Below the pieces are notes generated by a model. That model was not told the DNA's origin. It ran no database searches and saw only the letters and a list, made by a program, of their open reading frames with translations. Below are positions 42,675-51,217 of a stretch of DNA of 64,000 bases, piece after piece. Position 1 is the stretch's first letter; each line of letters opens with the position of its first letter. The DNA comes from Halomonas cupida (GTDB taxonomy: Bacteria; Pseudomonadota; Gammaproteobacteria; Pseudomonadales; Halomonadaceae), in assembly GCF_900142755.1 (NCBI RefSeq), contig NZ_FRCA01000016.1, positions 1-64,000 on the forward strand, given 5' to 3'. The translations under genes were made by a program, and so were the position numbers.

Positions 42675-44501
42675 ATGCTACGGGAGATAAGTTGCACAAT
42701 AGCGGCGATAGGGCTTCTAACCGTGACGGCAGTCCACGCCAATCAGAATCAGCTTGAGTTGCAGGAAAACCCAGAACTCTGGGCTACACAGCTCGGCAAC
42801 TATCAAGGAAATCGCTACAGCCTTCTGGACCAGATCAATCGCGATAACGTGGCCGACCTGCGCGCGCAGTGGCAGTTCTCCACGGGCGTGCTGCGTGGTC
42901 ATGAAGGTGGTCCGCTTTATGTTGGCGACGGTCGTTTGTATATCCACACTCCATTTCCCAACAAGGTCTTTGCCCTGGATCTGGAGGACGATGGTCGCGT
43001 TGTCTGGAGCTATGAGCCTGACCAGGACTCACGTGTCATTCCGGTGATGTGTTGCGACACCGTCAATCGTGGCCTCGCCTATGCGGATGGGCGTCTCTTC
43101 CTGGGGCAGGCCGACAACACCCTGGTCGCGCTGGACGCTGAAACGGGTGAAAAGCTGTGGGAAGTCAGTAACGGCGATCACACCAAGGGCGAGTCCAACA
43201 CCATGTCGCCGCTGGTGGTTCATGACAAGGTGATCATGGGGATCAGTGGTGGCGAGTTCGGTGTCCGCGGCCATATGACAGCCTATAACGTCGAGACCGG
43301 TGAAATGGAGTGGCGTGGCTATTCCAATGGTCCTGATGAAGAGGTATTGATCGACCCCGAGACCACCACCATGCTGGGCGAGCCGATCGGTGAAGCGGAC
43401 CTGGGTGTGTCGACCTGGCCAGAGGGTGAGTGGGAGCGCGGTGGCGGTGCCCCCTGGGGCTGGGTTACCTACGACCCGGAGCTGGACCTGATCTACTACG
43501 GTACTGGTAACCCCGGCACCTGGAATCCGGAGCAGCGCACCATCGACGGTGAACCTGCTGACAACAAGTGGGCGATTACGGTATTCGCCCGAGACCCCAA
43601 TACCGGCGAGGTGAAATGGGTCTATCAGAAAGTGCCCTTCGACGAATGGGACTATGATGGCGTCAACGAGAACCAGTTGATTGATGTCGAATTCGAGGGC
43701 GAGCAGCGCAAGGGCCTGGCGATCATCGACCGCACCGGCTTTGGCTTCCTGCTTGATCGTGAGAGCGGTGAGTTGCTGGTGGCCGAGAAGTTCGCCCCGG
43801 AGACCAACTGGGCGGACAGCTACGATATGGAGACCGGGCGCCCGGTGGTCAACGAGGAGTTCAGCACCTTCCGACAAGGGGTCGATGTCAATACCACCGA
43901 CATCTGCCCCACCGCCATGGGCGCCAAGAACATGCAGCCAAGCGCCTATTCCCCCGAAACCGGTCTGATCTATGCCGGTATCAATCGCATCTGCATGAAC
44001 TATGAACCCTTCGAGACCGAATACGTTGCTGGTCAGCCCTATGTCGGCGCCACTCTGACCATGATGCCGGCTCCTCTCCAGGAAGGAGACATGGAAGGCC
44101 GTATGGGCAGCTTCATCGCCTGGGATCCGGCTGCCGGTGAGGTCGTCTGGAAGACCGATGAACGCTTCGCGGTGTGGAGTGGTGCTCTGGCCACGGCTGG
44201 TGACCTGGCTTTCTACGGCACACTGGAAGGTTATGTGAAAGCGGTGAATATCGAGACTGGCGAGGAGTTGTGGCGCTTCAAGACACCCTCCGGAGTCATC
44301 GGCAACATCAATACATTCCAGCATCAAGGCAAGCAGTACATTGCGGTACTGTCCGGCGTTGGCGGCTGGGCGGGTATCGGTCTGGCGGCCGGACTACAGG
44401 ATCCTGAAGAGGGGCTGGGCGCAGTCAGTGCGTTCGCCGCTCTCAAGGACTACACCGAACTGGGCGGTATCCTGACGGTGTTTGCATTGCCGGACGCCTG
44501 A
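42675..44501 (+). CDS. xoxF: XoxF-type PQQ-dependent methanol/alcohol dehydrogenase (lanthanide signature)
   Basis: A 608-residue periplasmic eight-bladed quinoprotein with a signal peptide (about 1-22). It oxidises methanol or similar alcohols, passing electrons to a cytochrome c. Features: adjacent Cys126-Cys127 (disulfide at the PQQ site), repeated tryptophan-docking motifs, and FDEWDYDGVNE with catalytic Asp326 and Asp328. The extra Asp marks lanthanide-dependent enzymes; calcium MxaF types have Ala there. Glu194 (ISGGEFG) and Asn279 (YGTGNPG) fit as the other metal ligands. The start at 42675 follows GGAG; a GTG 27 nt upstream is rejected. The actual substrate could be another alcohol. 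Confidence 0.9.
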   Translation: MLREISCTIAAIGLLTVTAVHANQNQLELQENPELWATQLGNYQGNRYSLLDQINRDNVADLRAQWQFSTGVLRGHEGGPLYVGDGRLYIHTPFPNKVFALDLEDDGRVVWSYEPDQDSRVIPVMCCDTVNRGLAYADGRLFLGQADNTLVALDAETGEKLWEVSNGDHTKGESNTMSPLVVHDKVIMGISGGEFGVRGHMTAYNVETGEMEWRGYSNGPDEEVLIDPETTTMLGEPIGEADLGVSTWPEGEWERGGGAPWGWVTYDPELDLIYYGTGNPGTWNPEQRTIDGEPADNKWAITVFARDPNTGEVKWVYQKVPFDEWDYDGVNENQLIDVEFEGEQRKGLAIIDRTGFGFLLDRESGELLVAEKFAPETNWADSYDMETGRPVVNEEFSTFRQGVDVNTTDICPTAMGAKNMQPSAYSPETGLIYAGINRICMNYEPFETEYVAGQPYVGATLTMMPAPLQEGDMEGRMGSFIAWDPAAGEVVWKTDERFAVWSGALATAGDLAFYGTLEGYVKAVNIETGEELWRFKTPSGVIGNINTFQHQGKQYIAVLSGVGGWAGIGLAAGLQDPEEGLGAVSAFAALKDYTELGGILTVFALPDA

Positions 44502-44540
44502 TGTCCCGTCAGGCAACATCCATCGTTACCGCACCATCAC

Positions 44541-44571
44541 TCATGGCACAGGAGATAGCCCTGTGCCATGA
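44541..44571. terminator. Hairpin between xoxF and the cytochrome gene
   Basis: TCATGGCACAGG and CCTGTGCCATGA form a perfect 12-bp stem with a 7-nt loop, without a T-tract. It lies 40 nt after the xoxF stop and could attenuate downstream genes or protect the xoxF mRNA, giving more dehydrogenase than the rest. Confidence 0.6.
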
Positions 44572-44673
44572 CTCGGGCCCAGCCCTGGGCCATCACCCTG
44601 ATATCGAACATCGAGCGTAGCCCGGCGCAAGTGCCAGGGCGGGGAGCTCGACATAGCGAGTAAGGTGCCTGGA

Positions 44674-45240
44674 ATGATTGTGACCGTGATTTCGCGTTGG
44701 CTGGTTATCGTGACCCTTGGTGTTATTGGAGCAGGTGTTATGGGAGCAGCTGGCATGGGAATGCTGTTTGCGGCAGGCGGGATAACGATGGCGCAGGCTG
44801 AGGACGCTTCCAGTGGCAAGCACGAACAGGGACAGGAGGCTGAAGGTGACAAGGAGGCTGCCAATGAGGGCTCCGAGGCAGGGGGCTATACCATCGTCGA
44901 CGGCAAGGTCGATCAAGGCACCTACGATGGATACCTTACCTATTCCCGAGTCTGTCAGGCTTGTCATGGCCCCGATGGAATGGGTTCATCGTTCGCTCCG
45001 AGTCTGAAGGAAAGGGTGAAGAGTCGAACGTTCGCCGACTTTGCAGGGACGGTTGCTGGAGGAATGGAGATACAGCCCGGCCTGGTCATGCCGGCATTCG
45101 CTGATGATCCAAATGTGATGAATAACCTCGAGAATATCTATAGTTATCTAAAGGCGCGAGCCGCCGAGGACCTCGAGCGAGGGCGCCCCGAGGTCATGGA
45201 GGAGACGTCCGAGGGAGAATCCAGAAGCGATGACGAGTGA
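44674..45240 (+). CDS. XoxG-like c-type cytochrome
   Basis: An exported mono-heme cytochrome c of 188 residues: N-terminal membrane/signal segment (about 8-35), a long acidic low-complexity linker (about 42-70), the heme motif CQACH (94-98) and a probable Met ligand in LVMPAFADDP. The C-terminus is again acidic and Ser/Glu-rich. It is the likely electron acceptor of the preceding dehydrogenase, as XoxG or PedF are in other systems. A GTG nine bases upstream is an alternative start. Confidence 0.85.
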   Translation: MIVTVISRWLVIVTLGVIGAGVMGAAGMGMLFAAGGITMAQAEDASSGKHEQGQEAEGDKEAANEGSEAGGYTIVDGKVDQGTYDGYLTYSRVCQACHGPDGMGSSFAPSLKERVKSRTFADFAGTVAGGMEIQPGLVMPAFADDPNVMNNLENIYSYLKARAAEDLERGRPEVMEETSEGESRSDDE

Positions 45241-45291
45241 TGGTGTCGCCACAGGGGTGACAACACCTGGTGTCCTTGGTGGAGTAAGTTC

Positions 45292-46155
45292 ATGTGGGGT
45301 AATGCACAGCGTTGCGGTTTCCTGCTGTTGGGCTTCCTTGCCGTCTGGTTGGTTGGCCTTTCCGGCAAGGTCAGTGCCGATGTGCCGGAACTGACGGAGC
45401 GCAATCAATTGCGTGTCTGCGCCGACGGCAACAACCTGCCGTTTACCAACGAGCAGGGTGAGGGTTTCGAGAATCGTATCGCCGAGTTGATGGCCGAGGA
45501 TCTGGACCTGGAACTGAGGTACGTGTGGGCGCCTCAGGTCATGGGCTTCGTGCGCAACACCCTGCAACTACGCGTCTGTGATGTGATCATCGGTGTGGTG
45601 GCCGGATACGGTTTCGTGCAGAACACCAGTGATTATTACCGCTCGGTCTACTCGCTGGTAGTTCCTCAGGACTCACCTTTCGAGGTGACCTCTCTGGACG
45701 ACGCGGCCCTGCAGGGTCGACATATCGGTGTGGTGTCCGAGACTCCCCCCCTTGTGGCACTGCGGCGTGCCGGAGCCCGCATTGAAGGGTACGTCTTGCA
45801 GACAGACACGCGGGTCAGAACGCCCGCGAGGAATGCCGTGGAGGATGTCGCTTCGGGCGTGACCGAAGGTGCGGTGCTATGGGGGCCGATTGCCGGGTAT
45901 TTCGCCGCGCGTCAGGACCCTCCACTCAAGGTGATTCCTCTGGTCGATGACAGCACCGATGCTCGTCTCACCTATCGCATTACCATGGGAGTGAGGCAAG
46001 GCGAACCGCACTGGAAAGACACCATCAATGATTTCATCGATCGTCGCCAGGATGACATCAATGCCATCCTGGCCGATTACAGCGTGCCGCTGCTCGATCG
46101 GCATGGCCAACTGATCCTTCCTGCTACATCTCCTGGGGGAAGCGATGATGATTGA
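45292..46155 (+). CDS. XoxJ/MxaJ-like periplasmic binding protein
   Basis: A 287-residue protein with signal peptide (about 1-30) and a type II solute-binding fold, of the kind found with quinoprotein dehydrogenases. Characteristic segments are LRVCADGNNLPFTNEQGEGFENRIAE (start LRVCADGNNLPF) and a Cys in LRVCDVIIGVVAGY. XoxJ is proposed to help mature or activate the dehydrogenase rather than transport a solute. It overlaps the next gene by 11 nt. Confidence 0.87.
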   Translation: MWGNAQRCGFLLLGFLAVWLVGLSGKVSADVPELTERNQLRVCADGNNLPFTNEQGEGFENRIAELMAEDLDLELRYVWAPQVMGFVRNTLQLRVCDVIIGVVAGYGFVQNTSDYYRSVYSLVVPQDSPFEVTSLDDAALQGRHIGVVSETPPLVALRRAGARIEGYVLQTDTRVRTPARNAVEDVASGVTEGAVLWGPIAGYFAARQDPPLKVIPLVDDSTDARLTYRITMGVRQGEPHWKDTINDFIDRRQDDINAILADYSVPLLDRHGQLILPATSPGGSDDD

Positions 46156-46792
46156 CCTGCGCGCCTGGGGGCCGGGATTTGTCGTGACACTGATGCTGCT
46201 TGGCGTGGGTCTGTCGGACGCCCGGGCACAGCGTGCTGCGACCGGGCCGCCCGATTGGCCCTGTGTGCAGCGCCTGATTCCTGAGCTGGCCTGGGGCACC
46301 ATGTGGGCCGGGCCATCCCCGGAGGAACTTGACCAGCAGTGGTGGGAAGACGAGGAAGTGGGGCGTGTGGTGCGCTTCGCAACCTCTCGTGAAACGTCTC
46401 GAGACGACGCCATCAAGCGCGTCCACGAGTTCGTCGAACAGATAGCGAACGGTCCGCAAGCCGCGCGCGAGCGGCGACTGACCCTGCTGTTTGCCGGCCT
46501 GTTCGACCGAGTCAATGGTGAGCGTAGCCGCATTATCGAGCGTATCCGTAGTGCCTCTAGAGGTCAGCTCAGTCGCCTGGAGCGCGTCTCCGAGATGGTG
46601 GATGACCTGGAGGTTATGCGGGCATCGGAAGAGGCCAGCGCTAGTGATATCGAGCGTCTGCAGCAGGAGTTGCACTGGGAACAGCGGACCTTCGAGATGC
46701 GCCAGAACACCCTGCCCGCGTTATGTGAGAAGCCGTATCTACTCGAGGAAGAGTTGAGTCGGATGGTGGGCGCGATCAGGGCAGAAATGTGA
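46145..46792 (+). CDS. Uncharacterised secreted protein of the PQQ/Xox module
   Basis: A 215-residue protein I do not recognise as any characterised family. A signal peptide (about 1-28, ending SDARA) is followed by PDWPCVQRLIPELAWGTMWAG, two conserved-looking Cys (near 40 and 192), and a long helical region (about 120-190) with coiled-coil character. It sits between a XoxJ-like protein and the ABC-binding protein and overlaps the former by 11 nt. This position is found in other PQQ-dehydrogenase clusters, so a role in dehydrogenase function or its transporter is inferred. Confidence 0.7.
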   Translation: MMIDLRAWGPGFVVTLMLLGVGLSDARAQRAATGPPDWPCVQRLIPELAWGTMWAGPSPEELDQQWWEDEEVGRVVRFATSRETSRDDAIKRVHEFVEQIANGPQAARERRLTLLFAGLFDRVNGERSRIIERIRSASRGQLSRLERVSEMVDDLEVMRASEEASASDIERLQQELHWEQRTFEMRQNTLPALCEKPYLLEEELSRMVGAIRAEM

Positions 46793-46911
46793 TCCACGAC
46801 AGGATCACTCATGGACGTGGGGGCAGTGTGCAGATGGTCGATCATGAACGTCAGGACGGCAGAGCCCAGAACAATACGGGCCCGAACTCTCTGGGCTCGA
46901 ATTTCCAGGGC

Positions 46912-48132
46912 ATGAGCACAGTAAAACAGACAGCGGGGGTGCTGTTGCTGGGGGCACTGGCAACACTCGGTCTGGCGAGCGATGCCGGGGCGCAGCAATC
47001 CGATCAGCCGCGCGACACCATCACCGTGGGCTATCTGGGGCTGGAGAGAGATGAAGAGTGGGAGCCCCTGTCGGTGCTTGATCCCGTGATTGACGATGAG
47101 GGGGTTCAGGGTGCACGGCTGGCCATCGACGATAACAATGCTGCTGGCCAGTTTCTGGGCCAGGAGTTCGTGTTCGTCGAGGTCATCATGCCGCGGGAGG
47201 GCGATGTAGAAGAGGGACTGCAGGAACTGCTCGACCAGGGCGCCGAATGGATCGTCAGCGGTTTGCCCCGCGAGGGCCTCGAGGCGCTGATGGAAATCCC
47301 GGCGCTGGAAGACCGGGTCGTGTTCAATGCCGCTGCGCCAGACAATGTGCTGCGCGGAGAGGCGTGTCATCCGAATCTTTTCCACACCACGCCCAGTCGG
47401 CGCATGCTGGCCGATGCGCTGGCGCAGTTTCTGGGGTACAAGCAGTGGGATCGCTGGGCGCTGGTTTTCGGCAATACCGATGAGGATCGCCTACTGGCAG
47501 AGGCCCTTGGCGAAGCCGCCCAGCGTTTTGGCCAGGAGGTCGTTGGCGAGAAGATGTGGCCCCACGACCCCATGTCGCGGCGGGCCGAGGGTGGTTTCCA
47601 TGCTATCCAGCGCGAGATCCCCGTGTTCGTGCAGGATTTCGCTGATCACGATGTGCTGGTCATCGCTGATGAGAACGACTACTTCGGCGAGTACTTTCCC
47701 TACCAGACATGGCTGCCTCGCCCGGTGGCCGGCACTCAGGGCCTGAAGGCGACGGCCTGGCATCGTGCCCATGAATCCTGGGGAGGCGTACAGTTACAGC
47801 GTCGCTTCGAGGAACAGGCCGATCGCTGGATGACGCCTCGGGACTTTGCCGCCTGGCTGGCGGTGCGTTCGCTGGGCGAGTCATCCGCCAGAACCGATTC
47901 TGTGGCCCGCGATGAGGTGCTCAACTACATGCTCAGTGACGAGTTCGAACTGGCGGGCTATCTGGGCCTGCCGGTGAGTTTCCGTACCTGGAACCACCAG
48001 TTACGTCAGCCCATTCTGATCACCGGACCGCGCATGGTGGCTTCGGTATCGCCTCAGGAGGGCTATCTGCATCCGCGAACTCCACTGGACTCTCTGGGCG
48101 CCGATGAAGGGGAATCTCAATGTCGTTTCTAG
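46912..48132 (+). CDS. PQQ-system ABC transporter substrate-binding protein
   Basis: A 406-residue periplasmic binding protein of the Leu/branched-chain amino acid type, belonging to the group found with PQQ-dependent alcohol dehydrogenases. The start at 46912 gives a clean signal peptide (MSTVKQTAGVLLLGALATLG, cleaved near GAQ). A GTG at 46789, overlapping the previous stop, would add 41 hydrophilic residues. Its ligand is unknown. It overlaps the frame of the next gene's upstream region, and the ABC ATPase and permease are two genes further on. Confidence 0.82.
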   Translation: MSTVKQTAGVLLLGALATLGLASDAGAQQSDQPRDTITVGYLGLERDEEWEPLSVLDPVIDDEGVQGARLAIDDNNAAGQFLGQEFVFVEVIMPREGDVEEGLQELLDQGAEWIVSGLPREGLEALMEIPALEDRVVFNAAAPDNVLRGEACHPNLFHTTPSRRMLADALAQFLGYKQWDRWALVFGNTDEDRLLAEALGEAAQRFGQEVVGEKMWPHDPMSRRAEGGFHAIQREIPVFVQDFADHDVLVIADENDYFGEYFPYQTWLPRPVAGTQGLKATAWHRAHESWGGVQLQRRFEEQADRWMTPRDFAAWLAVRSLGESSARTDSVARDEVLNYMLSDEFELAGYLGLPVSFRTWNHQLRQPILITGPRMVASVSPQEGYLHPRTPLDSLGADEGESQCRF

Positions 48133-48179
48133 CATGGTCACCAAGGCAGTCTTCTGTGACACACCCACGGAGAATGCCG

Positions 48180-49148
48180 ATGAGCGTCGTGCAGGGTTGC
48201 GTCCTTGTCGCATTGTGGCTGTCACCACTGGCGGCTCAGGCCGAACGGGTATTCGTCTCCAATGAAAAGGACAATACGGTATCGGTGATCGATGGCGCGA
48301 CGCTGGAGGTGGTGGAAACCATCAAGGTCGGTCGTCGTCCACGAGCCATGGCGTTCAGTAGCGATGGCAGTGAGCTGTTCGTGGCAGTGGGCGACGACGA
48401 GGCGATCGACATGATCGATCTCGAGACATTGAAGGTGGTACGCAGCCAATCATCGGGCGAGGATCCCGAGGTGATCCGTGTCGACCCTCATCGACCTTAT
48501 GTCTATGTCTCGAACGAGGATGACAATATCGTTTCGGTACTGGATTACGAGGAGCGTACCCGGGTCACGGAGATTCCCGTCGGTATCGAGCCCGAGGGGC
48601 TGGGTATCAGTCCCGATGGAAAGTGGCTGATCGCGACCAGTGAAACCTCCAACATGGCGCATATCATTGACCTCAACGAAATGGAGGCGGTCTACCACCG
48701 CCTGATGGGCGCTCGCCCGCGGCATGTCGAGTTCAACCAGGAGGGCAATGAGGCCTGGGTATCGGCGGAGATCGGTGCCACTGTGTCGATCATCGATATG
48801 CAGGATACCTTCGACGTCAAGCACACCATTCGCTTCGATGTGCCGGGCGTGCCACGCGAAACGGTGCAGGCGGTGGGGGTGGCGCTGACCTCGGACGGCC
48901 GCTATGGCTTCGTGGCGTTGGGGCCTTCGAATCGAGTCGCGATGATCGACCAGCAAACCTATGAAGTCCTCGACTACATTCTGGTGGGCCAGCGGGTCTG
49001 GCATCTGGCACTCAATGCTGATGAAAGTCGCTTGTACACCACCAATGGGGTCAGTGGCGACGTTACCGTGATCGACGTTGACGGCTTCGAAGCAATCCGT
49101 TCGATTCCCGTTGGACGCTTCCCCTGGGGAGTGATTGTCGAACCGTGA
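48180..49148 (+). CDS. YVTN-repeat beta-propeller protein of the PQQ system
   Basis: A 322-residue exported protein with signal peptide (about 1-21) and seven-bladed-type repeats, for example VFVSNEKDNTVSVIDGAT and VYVSNEDDNIVSVLDY. It belongs to the PQQ-catabolism-associated beta-propellers. The function is not known; a surface or periplasmic partner of the transporter is possible. The start at 48180 follows GGAG at 7 nt. It overlaps the ATPase gene by 4 nt (GTGA). Confidence 0.85.
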   Translation: MSVVQGCVLVALWLSPLAAQAERVFVSNEKDNTVSVIDGATLEVVETIKVGRRPRAMAFSSDGSELFVAVGDDEAIDMIDLETLKVVRSQSSGEDPEVIRVDPHRPYVYVSNEDDNIVSVLDYEERTRVTEIPVGIEPEGLGISPDGKWLIATSETSNMAHIIDLNEMEAVYHRLMGARPRHVEFNQEGNEAWVSAEIGATVSIIDMQDTFDVKHTIRFDVPGVPRETVQAVGVALTSDGRYGFVALGPSNRVAMIDQQTYEVLDYILVGQRVWHLALNADESRLYTTNGVSGDVTVIDVDGFEAIRSIPVGRFPWGVIVEP

Positions 49149-49945
49149 TTCATGAGAACAGCGAAACGCCGTCTACTGCCAGTGATGTGCCGACTGCCGG
49201 CGAGCGACAAGAGTCTGCCGTTCTCGATGTGCAGGACCTGAGCTTCAGCTACAGTGGTCGGCCGATACTCGAGTCGGTGTCCTTCGAGCTGAAGGCGGGG
49301 GAGTGTGCGGTGCTGCTTGGCCCCAATGGTGCGGGCAAGAGCACGTTGTTTTCCTTGATTACGCGGCTCTACGACCATCGCCAGGGAACGATTCACGTCG
49401 GTGGTCATGACCTGCGTCGTGAATCGGTCCAGGCCCATGCACAGATGGGCGTGGTGTTCCAGCAGCCCACTCTGGATCAGGACCTCACGGTTGCTCAGAA
49501 CCTCGCCTATCATGGCGCCCTGCACGGTATGACGCCGGGAGAGGCTCGTCGGCGAGCCGCGCAGCAGCTCACCCGCCTCGACATGCAGGACAGCTTGCGG
49601 CTGCGAGTGCGGCATCTGTCCGGCGGGCAACGGCGGCGCGTGGAGATTGCACGGGGCCTGCTGCACGAGCCGCGTCTCCTCCTGCTGGACGAGCCAACAG
49701 TGGGCCTCGACATCACTTCTCGCCGTACCCTGGTGGAACATGTTCACCGGTTGAGCCGCGAGCAGGGCGTGGCAGTACTCTGGGCTACCCATCTGATCGA
49801 TGAAGTCTATCCCGAAGATCGTGTGATAGTGCTGGATCATGGGCAGATTTGCGCTGATGGCAGTGTCGCTGATGTCATGGTCCAGACTCGGTCCGAGTCG
49901 ATCGGTGACGCCTTCAACCGGCTGACGGATGGAGAGGTGTCATGA
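49145..49945 (+). CDS. PQQ-system ABC transporter ATP-binding protein
   Basis: A 266-residue ABC ATPase: Walker A LGPNGAGKST (about 60-69), the Q-loop region VVFQQPTLD, signature LSGGQRRRVEIARG, Walker B LLLLDEPTVGLD and the H-loop WATHLIDE. The GTG start overlaps the previous stop by 4 nt, indicating coupling. With the next gene it forms an ABC-2 type transporter found with PQQ alcohol dehydrogenases (PedB-like). Such transporters are probably exporters, but the substrate is unproven. Confidence 0.92.
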   Translation: MIHENSETPSTASDVPTAGERQESAVLDVQDLSFSYSGRPILESVSFELKAGECAVLLGPNGAGKSTLFSLITRLYDHRQGTIHVGGHDLRRESVQAHAQMGVVFQQPTLDQDLTVAQNLAYHGALHGMTPGEARRRAAQQLTRLDMQDSLRLRVRHLSGGQRRRVEIARGLLHEPRLLLLDEPTVGLDITSRRTLVEHVHRLSREQGVAVLWATHLIDEVYPEDRVIVLDHGQICADGSVADVMVQTRSESIGDAFNRLTDGEVS

Positions 49946-50748
49946 GCCTGGTGGCTTATGCTCACTGCCTTCGCGGCGTGGTTGGTCGTGAATTGCTGCG
50001 CTTCGTGCATCAGCGCTCGCGCTTCGTGGCTGCGCTGGTCAGGCCATTGGTCTGGCTGTTCGTCTTCGCTGCGGGTTTTCGCATGGCATTGGGCGTGGCC
50101 ATGACCGAACCCTATCAGACCTATATCCTCTACGAGGTCTATATCGTGCCGGGGCTGGTGGGTATGATCCAGCTCTTCAACGGCATGCAGAGCTCGCTGT
50201 CGATGGTCTACGACCGAGAGATGGGCAGCATGCGTGTGCTGCTGGTCAGCCCCTTTCCGCGCTGGTACCTGTTGATCTGCAAACTGCTGGCCGGGACTAT
50301 GGTGGCCATCGTTCAGGTCTATGTGTTCCTTGCAATTGCCTACCTCTACGGGGTGCAGGCCCCATTGATGGGCTATGTACTGATCCTGCCAGCGTTGATC
50401 GTGACGGGTTTCATGGTGGGGGCGCTGGGCATGTTGCTGTCGTCATTCGTGCGCCAGTTGGAGAACTTCGCCGGCATCATGAATTTCGTGATCTTTCCGA
50501 TGTTCTTCCTCTCCTCGGCGCTTTATCCCCTGTGGCGGATTCGTGAGGGGAGTTACCTGGTCTACCAGGTGGCTGCCTTGAACCCTTTTACCCATGCAGT
50601 GGAAATGATTCGCTTCACAATGTATGAGCAGCTCAATGTCAGCGCTACGTTGGTAGCCCTGGCGACCACTGCAGTACTGCTTGGGCTGGCGATCCTGGCC
50701 TATAATCCAGCGCGCGGGATGGCCGCACGCAAGGGTGGGGGCGAGTGA
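49942..50748 (+). CDS. PQQ-system ABC-2 type permease
   Basis: A 268-residue ABC-2 permease (PedC-like) with six membrane segments. The N-terminal cytoplasmic GRELLRFVHQRSRFVAALVRP motif precedes the first span, and NFVIFPMFFLSSALYPLW is the conserved late span. It overlaps the ATPase gene by 4 nt. ABC-2 proteins usually export polysaccharides, drugs or lipids. The module ends here, convergent with a cytochrome gene. Confidence 0.92.
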   Translation: MSLVAYAHCLRGVVGRELLRFVHQRSRFVAALVRPLVWLFVFAAGFRMALGVAMTEPYQTYILYEVYIVPGLVGMIQLFNGMQSSLSMVYDREMGSMRVLLVSPFPRWYLLICKLLAGTMVAIVQVYVFLAIAYLYGVQAPLMGYVLILPALIVTGFMVGALGMLLSSFVRQLENFAGIMNFVIFPMFFLSSALYPLWRIREGSYLVYQVAALNPFTHAVEMIRFTMYEQLNVSATLVALATTAVLLGLAILAYNPARGMAARKGGGE

Positions 50749-50795
50749 GCAGTGGGGAGAGTGAGTCACGTTGCTGTGCGCATGTGCCCGCCACA

Positions 50796-51191
50796 TTAGC
50801 GTTCGCCGACCTGTTCCAGGTAATCGATCAACTGGTGCCGGGAATCCTCGTCCAGGCCCCAGAACACCATGCGGGTGCCGGGAAGAAAGTCATCCGGGGC
50901 GGTGAGAAAGCGGTCGAGTGACTCGGGTGTCCAGACCAGTTGGGCCTGTTGCAGGGGGGCTGAGTATTCGAAATCAGCAACGGCCCCTGCATTGCGTCCC
51001 ACCACGCCATGCAGACTGGGGCCGGCGATGTGGACGCCCGGCTCCAGCGAGTGACAGCCCTGGCACTGGTTGCGGAACACTCGTTCGCCCTGGGCCATGG
51101 CTTGGGTCAGTGCACCAGACGCTGTCCCGGACGAGGCACTGATGTCTGCCGCAAGGGTGAGCAGAAGGCCCCCCAGTATTCTGGCGATCAT
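50796..51191 (-). CDS. Small periplasmic cytochrome c
   Basis: A 131-residue class I cytochrome c with signal peptide (to about residue 20), heme motif CQGCH, GPSLHGVVGR after it and a Met ligand in PGTRMVFWGL. This resembles c2/c550-type electron carriers. The start at 51191 follows GGTGA; a GTG 12 nt upstream is less likely. Being convergent with the ABC permease and next to the Xox module, it may carry electrons from the XoxF cytochrome to the terminal oxidase. Confidence 0.87.
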   Translation of the reverse strand: MIARILGGLLLTLAADISASSGTASGALTQAMAQGERVFRNQCQGCHSLEPGVHIAGPSLHGVVGRNAGAVADFEYSAPLQQAQLVWTPESLDRFLTAPDDFLPGTRMVFWGLDEDSRHQLIDYLEQVGER

Positions 51192-51217
51192 GGTGTGAGT
51201 CACCGGGAAGGATGCCC

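Noticed and set aside
43029..44327. Long open frame (432 codons) on the minus strand inside xoxF
   Set aside because: It is a mirror frame of the dehydrogenase, with no ribosome site and no family features.
46789..46911. GTG start for the PQQ-system binding protein overlapping the previous stop
   Set aside because: It would place 41 hydrophilic residues before a clear signal peptide; the internal ATG at 46912 is preferred, although coupling through the GTG cannot be fully excluded.
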